From: JBNGOQ01 sp050589645 | Lineage (GTDB): Bacteria > Bacteroidota > Bacteroidia > Flavobacteriales > Flavobacteriaceae | Direction of reading: 5' to 3' | Length of the DNA stretch: 64,000 nucleotides | NCBI RefSeq assembly: GCF_050589645.1 | Contig: NZ_JBNGOQ010000005.1 | Location: 124,001-188,000, forward strand | Part shown: positions 40,083-48,094 of the stretch, piece by piece | Position numbering within the stretch: position 1 is the first letter of the stretch | Layout: each line of letters starts with the position of its first letter | Notes under the pieces: model-generated | The model's database searches: none | What the model was told of the DNA's origin: nothing | What the model saw: only the letters and a program-made list of their open reading frames with translations | Translations under genes and position numbers: made by a program

Positions 40083-40632
40083 ACTTCATAAAGTTTTAGA
40101 CCTGTTGGATCAGGAATTAATAATTCAGAGTGAAAATGATATGTGGGAATGGTATTTTCGTTTCCCCGAAACCTTGGTTGGATTGCTTCGGTTTCATCGC
40201 AAGTACCTAAGGTTCCAGATTGTTTTATTTGTTTCCCTTAGCAAGGAAAGTTGCCAAGATCGCCAAATAAGAGGCGAATAAAAAATGGAATGTTACCAGC
40301 GGGACTATATATGAATAAGTGGGAAGTGTAGGTGTTTCGCCGTCCATTAAATGGGCTATCAAAAACTCTATGTCGCAGGACGAACGGCCAAAGGGACACA
40401 TTAAAACAGTTAGAATTAAAGAGAATCATTTAAGTCGACCAAAACCTTACCTCCGATCACCTAAGGGCAAAATGAACCTTTGCGATACCTTATCTTGCAG
40501 TTTCTTAACTGTTTTTATCATTTTTTAACAGCTTTGACCAGTTGAAATAGTATAACTTGCATTCAAGATCTTGGTCCCATCCAGGGTTATGATTTTTCAG
40601 GTAACTTTGTAGGGTCAACAACATTTTTTTCT
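40083..40632. other. 550-bp intergenic region between susC and the AsnB-like gene
   Basis: A long A-T rich divergent region. A plus-strand -7 TAACTTTG is near its right end. No -7 element with a fitting -33 was found for susC within 200 bp. Overlapping short frames on both strands look random. No RNA gene was recognised; a long susC leader or regulator sites may explain the length. Confidence 0.4.
40602..40609 (+). promoter_or_regulatory. probable -7 element of the AsnB-like gene
   Basis: TAACTTTG fits TAnnTTTG, 23 bp before the ATG at 40633. The -33 element is not obvious. Confidence 0.45.
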
Positions 40633-41895
40633 ATGGGTAGGCTACTCTTTTCCTTCTTTTTCTTTTTCTTCTCTTTACATGTTTTTGCCTCCACCATTCT
40701 GATTCCTATGGATGCAGAGGGCCAAAAGAACCATTTAAAGGCCTATGGCATCACCTACTGGGTGCTTACCAAGCAACAAAAGGTACAATGGTTGTTGAAC
40801 TATAGGGGTGGCTCGTTTCTTTTGCCTAATGGGGAGAGCATTCGGAGGGAATGCCAAATCCGGGGGGTTTCCTTTGAAATTTTATCCGATGCCCAGACCC
40901 AGGCCATCTTGGAGTCTATTAGCAGCCCCTCCCAGAACCAGGAAGCGGTAGTGCTGGAAAAGCCACCAAAGATTGCGGTATATTCTCCCAAGGGGAACCA
41001 ACCTTGGGACGATGCGGTGACGATGGTGCTTACCTATGCGGAAATACCGTATGTCACGATATATGACGAGGAGGTATTGGACAATAAATTGGCCCTGTAC
41101 GATTGGCTGCATTTGCACCATGAGGATTTTACCGGACAATACGGTAAGTTCTATGGCGCCTATAGGGCGGCACCATGGTATATTGAAGGGAAACGCAGTG
41201 CAGAGGAACTCGCCCAAAAATTAGGGTATAGCAAGGTTTCGGAAGAAAAAAGGGCGGTGGCCCTGAAAATACGAAACTACGTCATCGGGGGCGGGTTCAT
41301 GTTTGCCATGTGCTCCGCTACGGACAGTTACGATATTGCCCTGGCCGCAGATGGGGTGGATATCTGCGAACCCATGTTCGATGGAGACCCTTCGGATCCC
41401 AATTACCAGAGTAGGTTGGATTACGACAAAACCTTTGCCTTCACCAATTTTGTCCTGGAACGGAATCCGGCCCGATATGAGTTTTCATCTATAGACATGA
41501 CCAACAAAAGGCGTAACGTTCCCAAAGAATCCGATTATTTTTCTTTGATGGATTTTTCGGCCAAATGGGATCCCGTGCCCACCATGCTCTGCCAGAACCA
41601 CACTTCCCTGGTCAAAGGATTTATGGGCCAGACGACTTCCTTTACGCGGAACGAGATAAAACCCACGGTCATGGTATTGGGAGAGAACAAGATCAACGGG
41701 GAGGCCCGGTATATCCATGGGATAAAGGGGAAGGGTTTCTTCACCTTCTACGGAGGCCATGACCCGGAAGACTACCAGCATAGGGTAGGGGATCCCAAAA
41801 CGGAATTGGAACTACATCCCACCTCACCAGGCTATCGACTTATTCTGAACAATGTGCTGTTTCCGGCCGCCCAGAAGAAGAAGCAAAAAACCTAG
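40633..41895 (+). CDS. exported conserved protein, often labelled asparagine synthetase B
   Basis: A 420-residue protein with a hydrophobic signal (poly-Phe then L-H-V-F-A-S). It belongs to a conserved Bacteroidetes family frequently named asparagine synthetase B, but the hallmarks of AsnB are missing: there is no N-terminal catalytic cysteine and no S-G-G-x-D-S ATP loop. Instead the core has I-A-V-Y-S-P and a nucleophile-elbow-like G-G-F-M-F-A-M-C-S-A-T-D (Cys227), suggesting a glutamine-amidotransferase/ThuA-like fold. Many conserved Asp, His and Trp residues follow. It is probably periplasmic. Function unknown; its stop shares CTAG with the convergent HAD gene. Confidence 0.85.
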   Translation: MGRLLFSFFFFFFSLHVFASTILIPMDAEGQKNHLKAYGITYWVLTKQQKVQWLLNYRGGSFLLPNGESIRRECQIRGVSFEILSDAQTQAILESISSPSQNQEAVVLEKPPKIAVYSPKGNQPWDDAVTMVLTYAEIPYVTIYDEEVLDNKLALYDWLHLHHEDFTGQYGKFYGAYRAAPWYIEGKRSAEELAQKLGYSKVSEEKRAVALKIRNYVIGGGFMFAMCSATDSYDIALAADGVDICEPMFDGDPSDPNYQSRLDYDKTFAFTNFVLERNPARYEFSSIDMTNKRRNVPKESDYFSLMDFSAKWDPVPTMLCQNHTSLVKGFMGQTTSFTRNEIKPTVMVLGENKINGEARYIHGIKGKGFFTFYGGHDPEDYQHRVGDPKTELELHPTSPGYRLILNNVLFPAAQKKKQKT

Positions 41896-42698
41896 CCGAT
41901 TTTAGCGGTCAACAGCTTTTCCAAAATGCGTTCCACACCGTGGTTGTCATTACTGCTGGTCCGGTATTTTGCTGCCTTTAGAATATTGGAATGTGCGTTG
42001 GCCATGGCAAAACTATAGTCGGAGAGCTGCATCATTTCCAGATCGTTGTTATAGTCCCCAAAAACCATCACTTGGTCCGCGCTAAGGTTGTAGGCGTGCA
42101 TTACCTTGCCCAAGGCAAATCCCTTGTGGGCGTGGTTGTGGGATACATCCACCCAATTGGGGCCCGAGACCTTTATTTTTAGTGAACCATCCAAATGCCT
42201 TACCGCCGGATATACGTATTGCTCGGAACTTTCAAAATGATATATGGCAATTTTGAGCACCTCCCCGCTAATACTTCCCCTGTCCTGAATTACATCAAAA
42301 TTGGAGTAATACTCTTTTAATAGGTTTATAAAATCCTTTGAACTACCGTTCACATAGGCCCTGTCCTGGGTACAAATGGCAGCATGTGCCCCCTTGGTGT
42401 CCTTGGTAATTTTCAAAATAGTATCTACGTCCTTCATGTCCATGGGGGTAGTCAAAAGCACTTCATTACGCCGTTTAACATAAGCGCCGTTCTCCGCAAT
42501 AATAATGATATCGTCCTTGATAGCATCAAGTTTTGCCGCCATGCTTCCGTATTGCCGGCCGCTTGCTGCAACAAAAAGAATGTCCTTTTCCTGTAATGCC
42601 CGGAAGAGCGAAAAGAAACGGTCGCTGACTTCATGTCTGGAATTCAAGAGGGTACCGTCCATATCGGACACCACCATTTTTATGTTGGATAGATCCAT
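41892..42698 (-). CDS. Cof-type HAD phosphatase
   Basis: A 268-residue haloacid dehalogenase phosphatase of the Cof subfamily: V-S-D-M-D-G-T-L-L-N-S (nucleophile Asp), A-A-S-G-R-Q, a type IIB cap domain, K-G-F-A-L-G and V-F-G-D-Y-N-N-D-L-E-M. Such enzymes dephosphorylate sugar phosphates, pyridoxal phosphate or FMN in the cytoplasm; the substrate is not evident. Alone in its orientation, convergent with the preceding gene with overlapping stop codons. Confidence 0.9.
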   Translation of the reverse strand: MDLSNIKMVVSDMDGTLLNSRHEVSDRFFSLFRALQEKDILFVAASGRQYGSMAAKLDAIKDDIIIIAENGAYVKRRNEVLLTTPMDMKDVDTILKITKDTKGAHAAICTQDRAYVNGSSKDFINLLKEYYSNFDVIQDRGSISGEVLKIAIYHFESSEQYVYPAVRHLDGSLKIKVSGPNWVDVSHNHAHKGFALGKVMHAYNLSADQVMVFGDYNNDLEMMQLSDYSFAMANAHSNILKAAKYRTSSNDNHGVERILEKLLTAKIG

Positions 42699-42804
42699 TT
42701 ACGTTCTTTAAGTGGGCAAAGTTATCCCATAAGTTGTAATATTTTGGATATATGGGTAAAGTTTATATTATTTTAGTACAGGGAATCCGATAACTGTACC
42801 ATTC

Positions 42805-43227
42805 ATGAAGTCATTTCAGAAGGAGATGCGATTGCCAAGCTATCCCAGGGGATTTCATCTGATCTCCTCGGCCATCTACGAAGCATTGCCCGAAATAGGG
42901 CAGATTAGTACCGGACTGTTGCATGTTTTTATTAAACATACTTCGGCAAGTCTTACCATCAACGAAAATGCAGATCCCACCGTACGGACCGATTTTGAGA
43001 GCCATATGAACGTCATGGTACCGGAAAATGCGCCCTACTATGTGCATACCTTTGAGGGACCGGACGATATGCCCGCCCATATAAAATCGTCCCTCATGGG
43101 AGCGTCGGTACAGATACCCATTAGTCAGGGTAAATTAAACCTGGGCACCTGGCAGGGAATTTACCTCTGTGAGCATAGGGACAATGCTTCGGGACGGAAA
43201 TTGGTACTCAGCTGCTTTGGCGTTTAA
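42805..43227 (+). CDS. YjbQ-family protein (secondary thiamine-phosphate synthase enzyme)
   Basis: A 140-residue YjbQ/UPF0047 protein: H-T-S-A-S-L-T-I-N-E-N-A-D-P-T-V and G-T-W-Q-G-I-Y-L-C-E-H-R-D are family signatures. Family members form trimers and can substitute for thiamine-phosphate synthase in vitro, although their main role is uncertain. The next gene starts 46 bp downstream on the same strand. Confidence 0.88.
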   Translation: MKSFQKEMRLPSYPRGFHLISSAIYEALPEIGQISTGLLHVFIKHTSASLTINENADPTVRTDFESHMNVMVPENAPYYVHTFEGPDDMPAHIKSSLMGASVQIPISQGKLNLGTWQGIYLCEHRDNASGRKLVLSCFGV

Positions 43228-43273
43228 AAATAAAATGTGATGATAACGAACATAAAACAGGCCCCCTTTTGAT

Positions 43274-44350
43274 TTGAGACCCAGGGTAAAACAATTTTTT
43301 GAGTTACTGCTCACGGCCATAGTATATTGGTCCTTGGCATTTACTTTCTTCATTTTCATAAGGTATTATGCCCTGGATACCGAGGCGGGAATCGTAGTAG
43401 ATGCCACCATGGACGTACCCTTTACGCAATGGATGGGCTTTGGTGTTTTGCTGGGTGTCCTTATCGGCTTCTTTTATGGGTTGATTGAATTCCTTTTCGA
43501 TAAATTTCTTTTGAAACGACTCAATTTGGGCCTTTCCATTCTCCTGAGGACGCAGATTTATTTGATTTTGCTGATAGTGTCCATGAGCCTGATGAGCTTC
43601 GTTGTGGAAGAGGAAATGGATCTGGACCTGCCCAACGAGCGCGGTTGGTGGCGTACCAGTAAGGTGTTTTGGATCACGGTAGTCTATTTTGTGGTCAGTT
43701 CCCTGGTGTTCTCCTTTCTCAAGATTGCTAAGGAGCGGTTTGGTAGGGAGTCTTTCCTAAAACTGCTGATCGGCAAATACCGAAAACCGGCAGAGGAAGA
43801 ACGGGTCTTTATGTTCCTGGATCTTAAATCCTCTACCACTATTGCCGAAAAGCTGGGCCATTTGGCTTATAGCAAGTTCATACAGGAGTGTTTTTTAGAC
43901 CTCAATCTGGTGTTGGATGCCCATAGCGCCGAGGTATATCAATACGTAGGGGACGAAGCAGTTCTAAGCTGGAGCTTTAAAAATGCCGTAAAACGGAACA
44001 ACTGTGTTGCCCTCTTTTTCGCTTTTCAAAAACGCTTGCGCAAACGGGCGCTGCACTATGAAAGGACCTATGGCCATGTCCCGGAATTTAAGGCCGGCCT
44101 GCACGGGGGGAGGTTGATCGTGGTGGAAGTGGGCAGTGTTAAAAAGGAACTGGCCTACCATGGAGACGTCATCAATACAAGTTCCAGGATACAAGACCAA
44201 TGCAATGTCCTCGGAGAAAAACTATTGATTTCGAAAGATTTGTTGGAAAATCTGGAATTGTCATCAACTTATACGGAGAGGCATATCGGAAACCTGGCAC
44301 TTAAGGGAAAAGCGAGCAGCCTGGATATCTATGCGCTCAAAAAGGCATAA
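43274..44350 (+). CDS. membrane-anchored class III adenylate/guanylate cyclase
   Basis: A 358-residue protein with about four N-terminal transmembrane helices (residues 10-160) and a C-terminal class III cyclase domain: F-L-D-L-K-S-S-T with the first metal Asp, Y-V-G-D-E-A-V-L-S-W with the second, and V-I-N-T-S-S-R-I holding the transition-state Asn and Arg. It would make cyclic AMP or GMP. No ATG precedes the first helix (an in-frame stop lies at 43253), so TTG at 43274 is the likely start. A sharp terminator follows the stop. Confidence 0.85.
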   Translation: MRPRVKQFFELLLTAIVYWSLAFTFFIFIRYYALDTEAGIVVDATMDVPFTQWMGFGVLLGVLIGFFYGLIEFLFDKFLLKRLNLGLSILLRTQIYLILLIVSMSLMSFVVEEEMDLDLPNERGWWRTSKVFWITVVYFVVSSLVFSFLKIAKERFGRESFLKLLIGKYRKPAEEERVFMFLDLKSSTTIAEKLGHLAYSKFIQECFLDLNLVLDAHSAEVYQYVGDEAVLSWSFKNAVKRNNCVALFFAFQKRLRKRALHYERTYGHVPEFKAGLHGGRLIVVEVGSVKKELAYHGDVINTSSRIQDQCNVLGEKLLISKDLLENLELSSTYTERHIGNLALKGKASSLDIYALKKA

Positions 44351-44354
44351 AAAA

Positions 44355-44376
44355 AGCCCGCTCCAAAGAGCGGGCT
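44355..44376. terminator. bidirectional terminator between the cyclase gene and rplT
   Basis: Nine-base perfect stem (AGCCCGCTC with GAGCGGGCT) around a CAAA loop, with an A run to the left and a T run to the right. It can end both the cyclase transcript and the thrS-infC-rpmI-rplT transcript. Confidence 0.88.
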
Positions 44377-44399
44377 TTTAAGCGAGATATTTCCATTAG

Positions 44400-44744
44400 T
44401 TATTTTACTTTTTCAACGATGGCCTTAAATGCCTCCGGGTGGTTCATGGCCAAATCTGCCAAAACCTTACGGTTTAGCTCAATACCATTGGCCTTTACCT
44501 TGCCCATAAACTGGGAATAGGACATTCCGTGCAATCGGGCACCAGCATTAATACGGGTGATCCATAGGGCACGAAAATTTCTTTTTTTGTTTCTACGGTC
44601 GCGGTAGGCATATGTCATTGCTTTCTCTACCGCATTTTTGGCTACTGTCCAGACATTTTTACGTCTTCCAAAGTAACCTTTTGCTTGCTTCATCACTTTT
44701 TTTCTTCGAGCTCTTGAAGCGACTGAATTTACTGATCTTGGCAT
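44400..44744 (-). CDS. rplT: 50S ribosomal protein L20
   Basis: A 114-residue basic protein with the L20 N-terminus (M-P-R-S-V-N-S-V-A-S-R-A-R-R-K-K) and G-Y-F-G-R-R-K-N, R-A-L-W-I-T-R-I-N-A-G-A-R. It is needed for early 50S assembly and in several bacteria represses its own operon by binding the mRNA. It is the last gene of thrS-infC-rpmI-rplT, 88 bp after rpmI. Confidence 0.97.
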   Translation of the reverse strand: MPRSVNSVASRARRKKVMKQAKGYFGRRKNVWTVAKNAVEKAMTYAYRDRRNKKRNFRALWITRINAGARLHGMSYSQFMGKVKANGIELNRKVLADLAMNHPEAFKAIVEKVK

Positions 44745-44832
44745 AATTTCTAATTTTTGTAGCAGGCGATTCGAACCAACGAATACTTGTAAGGGCCCAA
44801 CTCCAGGGTTAATGATTTACCGAAAAGAACAA

Positions 44833-45030
44833 TTATTTTAAACGTAATTGCTCCTTAATACTGTTAACGTCGGACTGGTGTACCAGTGTAGCGTGCGTTA
44901 ACTTAAGCTTACGCTTTTTAGACTTCTTCGTAAGAATGTGACTCTTAAAAGCGTGCTTTCTTTTGATTTTACCAGTACCCGTAAGCTTAAAACGCTTTTT
45001 GGCACTGGATTTTGTTTTCATCTTAGGCAT
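44833..45030 (-). CDS. rpmI: 50S ribosomal protein L35
   Basis: A 65-residue, Lys-rich ribosomal protein with the L35 pattern M-P-K-M-K-T-K-S-S-A-K-K-R-F-K and H-I-L-T-K-K-S-K-K-R-K. It lies 32 bp after infC and 88 bp before rplT, in the order seen across bacteria. Confidence 0.97.
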   Translation of the reverse strand: MPKMKTKSSAKKRFKLTGTGKIKRKHAFKSHILTKKSKKRKLKLTHATLVHQSDVNSIKEQLRLK

Positions 45031-45062
45031 CTTCTTCCTAGTTTATGATTTATCTCGCTTAC

Positions 45063-45617
45063 TTACTTTTTTGTTTTGGGAGCTATGAACATGGTCATTC
45101 GTTTTCCCTCCAATTTGGGCATCTGTTCCACCTTTCCATAATCTTCCAACTCCTGGGCCAGACGTAACAACAGGATTTCACCTTGGTCCTTGTACACTAT
45201 GGAACGTCCTTTGAAAAAAACATAGGCCTTTAACTTCGCCCCGTCCTTTAGGAACTTTTCCGCATGCTTCTTTTTAAACTCATAGTCGTGGTCATCCGTT
45301 TGGGGACCAAACCTAATTTCCTTTACGACCACTTTGGTGGCTTTGGCCTTCATGGCCTTTTCCCTTTTCTTCTGTTCGTAAAGGAACTTTTTATAGTCAA
45401 TAATTTTACAAACCGGAGGATCTGCCTTGGGTGAGATTTCAACCAGGTCAAGTCCCAATTCTTCAGATTTTGCAACTGCATCCTGCAAGGAATAAACACC
45501 CACCTCTATATTATCGCCTACCAATCTAACCTTGGGAGCCGTAATTTTCTCGTTGATGTTGTGGGGATTTTTATTTTCCCTTCTAGGTTGGGGCCTAAAT
45601 CTTCTTCTTATTGCTAT
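45063..45617 (-). CDS. infC: translation initiation factor IF-3, ATA start codon
   Basis: IF3 binds 30S subunits and rejects non-standard initiation. The conserved N-terminal domain extends 31 codons upstream of the first TTG, reading A-I-R-R-R-F-R-P-Q-P...N-E-K-I-T-A-P-K-V-R-L. That stretch has no ATG, GTG or TTG, and an in-frame TAA lies two codons before an ATA at 45615-45617. The protein M-A-I-R-R-R from ATA (184 residues) matches the length of IF3. A rare start fits known infC autoregulation, where IF3 represses its own unusual initiator (AUU in E. coli). The C-terminal domain ends P-K-L-E-G-K-R-M-T-M-F-I-A-P. Confidence 0.93.
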   Translation of the reverse strand: MAIRRRFRPQPRRENKNPHNINEKITAPKVRLVGDNIEVGVYSLQDAVAKSEELGLDLVEISPKADPPVCKIIDYKKFLYEQKKREKAMKAKATKVVVKEIRFGPQTDDHDYEFKKKHAEKFLKDGAKLKAYVFFKGRSIVYKDQGEILLLRLAQELEDYGKVEQMPKLEGKRMTMFIAPKTKK

Positions 45618-45649
45618 GGCTTAAATTTTTTTAATTAAACGTAAATTTT

Positions 45650-47590
45650 TTAAAACGACTTTAAGGTACTATTTATTTCATTAGCTACCAAGTGGGCGAA
45701 ATCTTTTACCGCAAGGGATCCCAAATCTTCTCCACCGTGTTTTCTAACGGCTACGGTCCCTTGCTTTTCTTCCTGTTCCCCTACGATGAGCATAAATGGA
45801 ATCTTGTTCATTTCCGCTTCCCGTATTTTCTTTCCTACCGTCTCGTTTCTTTTATCTACGAGGGCGCGAATTTCGTCATTTTCCAGTGAATTTAAAACTT
45901 TTTCAGCATATTTTTCATGTTTCTCGCTGACCGGCAATACAATAGCCTGCTCCGGAATGAGCCATAAGGGAAAATTTCCTCCGGTATGCTCCAGTAAGAG
46001 AGCTATAAAGCGCTCCATACTACCAAAAGGGGCTCGGTGTATCATAATGGGCCTATGTAACTCGTTATCGCTTCCCTTATAGGTAAGATCAAAACGTTCC
46101 GGTAAATTATAATCTACTTGTATAGTGCCCAATTGCCACTCTCTCCCTAAGGCATCCTTGACCATGAAATCGAGCTTTGGGCCGTAGAAAGCGGCTTCCC
46201 CACTTTCTATCTTAAAATTGAGTTCTTTCTCCTCGGCGGCATCAATGATGGCCTGTTCTGCCTTTTCCCAGTTTTCGGGGGATCCAAGGTACTTTTCAGG
46301 ATGGTCCAAATCCCTTACCGATACTTGGGCGGTAAAATTATCAAAGCCCAGGGAGCCCAACACATAAAGGGAAAGATCTATAACGTTTTTAAACTCTTCA
46401 TTCACCTGTTCCGGGGTACAGAAAATATGGGCATCATCCTGGGTAAACCCTCGCACCCTGGTCAGTCCGTGCAGTTCGCCGCTTTGTTCATAGCGGTATA
46501 CCGTACCAAATTCTGCGTAGCGTTTGGGAAGTTCCCGATAACTATAGGGTCGGCTGTTAAAGATTTCAATGTGATGCGGACAGTTCATAGGTTTCAATAA
46601 AAATTCCTCGTCCTGCTTGGGCGTTTTTATTGGCTGAAAGCTGTCTTCCCCATACTTTTCATAATGGCCAGAAGTGATGTAGAGTTCCTTTTGGCCAATA
46701 TGCGGGGTCGCCACCATTTCATAGCCCGCTTTTTTCTGGGCCTTCTTTAAGAACTGTTCCAAACGTTCCCTTAATGCTGCCCCCTTGGGCAACCATAGGG
46801 GTAGGCCCTGGCCCACTTTTTGGGAAAAGGTGAACAGTCCCAGTTCCTTGCCCAATTTCCTATGATCTCTTTTCTTGGCCTCTTCGAGCAGTTCCAAATA
46901 TTCCGTAAGCTCCTTTTGCTTGGGGAAGGAAATGCCGTAGACCCTGGTAAGTTGAGGTTTGTTTTCATCGCCCCGCCAATAGGCACCGGCCACACTTAGA
47001 ATTTTGATGGCCTTAACAATGCCTGTATTGGGGATATGTCCCCCTCGACATAGATCGGTAAAGGTGTCGTGGTCGCAAAAACTAATGGTACCATCTTCCA
47101 AATTTTCGATCAGTTCTACTTTGTATTCGTTCCCTTGAGAGGTATAGAGGGCTAGCGCATCGGCCTTGGAGACCGCGCGCATTTTATAATCGTGCTTGCC
47201 ACGGGCAATTTCCAATGCCCGTTTTTCTATTTCCGGAAAGTCCTTCTCCGATATGGTATGCTCCCCAAAATCCACATCATAGTAGAACCCATTTTCAATG
47301 GCAGGACCAATGGTTAATTTAATTCCAGGATATAACTCTTCAAGTGTTTGGGCCACAATGTGGGAAGTGGAATGCCAAAATGCCTTTTTTCCTTCGGCAT
47401 CCTTCCAGGTATAGAGCGTTAAATCACCGTCAACTGTGAGTGGTGTTACTGTTTCTACCACGGTATCGTTGAATTTGGCCGAAATAACATTTCGCGCCAA
47501 ACCCTCGCTTATGCTTTTGGCCACATCCATGGGCGTACTGCCTTGGGCATACTCCCTGACCGATCCATCGGGCAATGTAATTTTGATCAT
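45650..47590 (-). CDS. thrS: threonyl-tRNA synthetase
   Basis: A 646-residue class II synthetase: N-terminal TGS domain (I-T-L-P-D-G-S-V), an editing domain with H-S-T-S-H-I-V-A-Q and the D-L-C-R-G-G-H-I-P motif, the catalytic core with M-N-C-P-H-H-I-E-I-F (zinc Cys and His) and the anticodon domain (I-P-F-M-L-I-V-G-E-Q-E). It charges tRNA-Thr. It heads the thrS-infC-rpmI-rplT operon, and a well-formed promoter lies just upstream. No T-box or obvious anticodon mimic was seen in the short leader. Confidence 0.97.
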   Translation of the reverse strand: MIKITLPDGSVREYAQGSTPMDVAKSISEGLARNVISAKFNDTVVETVTPLTVDGDLTLYTWKDAEGKKAFWHSTSHIVAQTLEELYPGIKLTIGPAIENGFYYDVDFGEHTISEKDFPEIEKRALEIARGKHDYKMRAVSKADALALYTSQGNEYKVELIENLEDGTISFCDHDTFTDLCRGGHIPNTGIVKAIKILSVAGAYWRGDENKPQLTRVYGISFPKQKELTEYLELLEEAKKRDHRKLGKELGLFTFSQKVGQGLPLWLPKGAALRERLEQFLKKAQKKAGYEMVATPHIGQKELYITSGHYEKYGEDSFQPIKTPKQDEEFLLKPMNCPHHIEIFNSRPYSYRELPKRYAEFGTVYRYEQSGELHGLTRVRGFTQDDAHIFCTPEQVNEEFKNVIDLSLYVLGSLGFDNFTAQVSVRDLDHPEKYLGSPENWEKAEQAIIDAAEEKELNFKIESGEAAFYGPKLDFMVKDALGREWQLGTIQVDYNLPERFDLTYKGSDNELHRPIMIHRAPFGSMERFIALLLEHTGGNFPLWLIPEQAIVLPVSEKHEKYAEKVLNSLENDEIRALVDKRNETVGKKIREAEMNKIPFMLIVGEQEEKQGTVAVRKHGGEDLGSLAVKDFAHLVANEINSTLKSF

Positions 47591-47615
47591 ACCTTCTATT
47601 GCGTCAATAAGTGTG

Positions 47616-47646
47616 CAAAGATAGCATCTTGTATTGATGCGGACAA
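47616..47646 (-). promoter_or_regulatory. promoter of the thrS-infC-rpmI-rplT operon
   Basis: On the minus strand TTG (complement of 47644-47646) and TATCTTTG (complement of 47616-47623) are 20 bp apart, a good Bacteroidetes promoter. The leader to the thrS start is only about 20 bases, too short for a complex attenuator. Confidence 0.75.
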
Positions 47647-47697
47647 CAGATGTGCGGGCGATTTTGGTCTATACTTGGGAAGCGGATCTGGAGCGCC

Positions 47698-47925
47698 TTA
47701 TTTTTTAGTTCCAAAAATGGCGTCCAAAAGTGTTTTGATGCTATAAAACCCGAGGGACACGGCTCCAATAGCCAAAATAATTCCCACGATCAGCACAGGG
47801 ATGTACCAGGGGTGGTCCGGGTTCTTAAAGGCCTGATAGATTACAACAGGTGCCGTGAACATCAGGGCGGTAGTATAGGCAATATATTTAATGCCCTTCA
47901 ATAACAGCGCTTTGTTTGTCTTCAT
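47698..47925 (-). CDS. small membrane protein (DUF6095-like)
   Basis: A 75-residue protein when started at 47925 (M-K-T-N-K-A-L-L-L-K-G-I-K-Y-I). Two transmembrane helices flank a loop with F-K-N-P-D-H-P-W-Y-I-P-V-L, the signature of a small conserved flavobacterial family (DUF6095 type). Function unknown. It lies upstream of thrS on the same strand but is separated by the thrS promoter. Confidence 0.75.
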   Translation of the reverse strand: MKTNKALLLKGIKYIAYTTALMFTAPVVIYQAFKNPDHPWYIPVLIVGIILAIGAVSLGFYSIKTLLDAIFGTKK

Positions 47926-48094
47926 TGCAATAGAAATCTTATTCACATATGCCAAAAATAGGAATAATGGTATATATTTAGGGAATTCCTACAGGGATAA
48001 ACAGAAATAGGATTGATAGGGGACACGACGGAAACGCCACTAGCGAGCACTAGGGTACGGATCAATACGTAATAACACCAACCAGATTGACTAT

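Noticed and set aside
40238..40528. Two overlapping frames of 63 and 69 residues in the susC upstream region
   Set aside because: They lie on opposite strands over the same DNA, have no ribosome site or family resemblance, and look random.
47591..47660. T-box or attenuator before thrS
   Set aside because: The promoter lies only about 26 bases before the start codon, leaving no room for such a leader.
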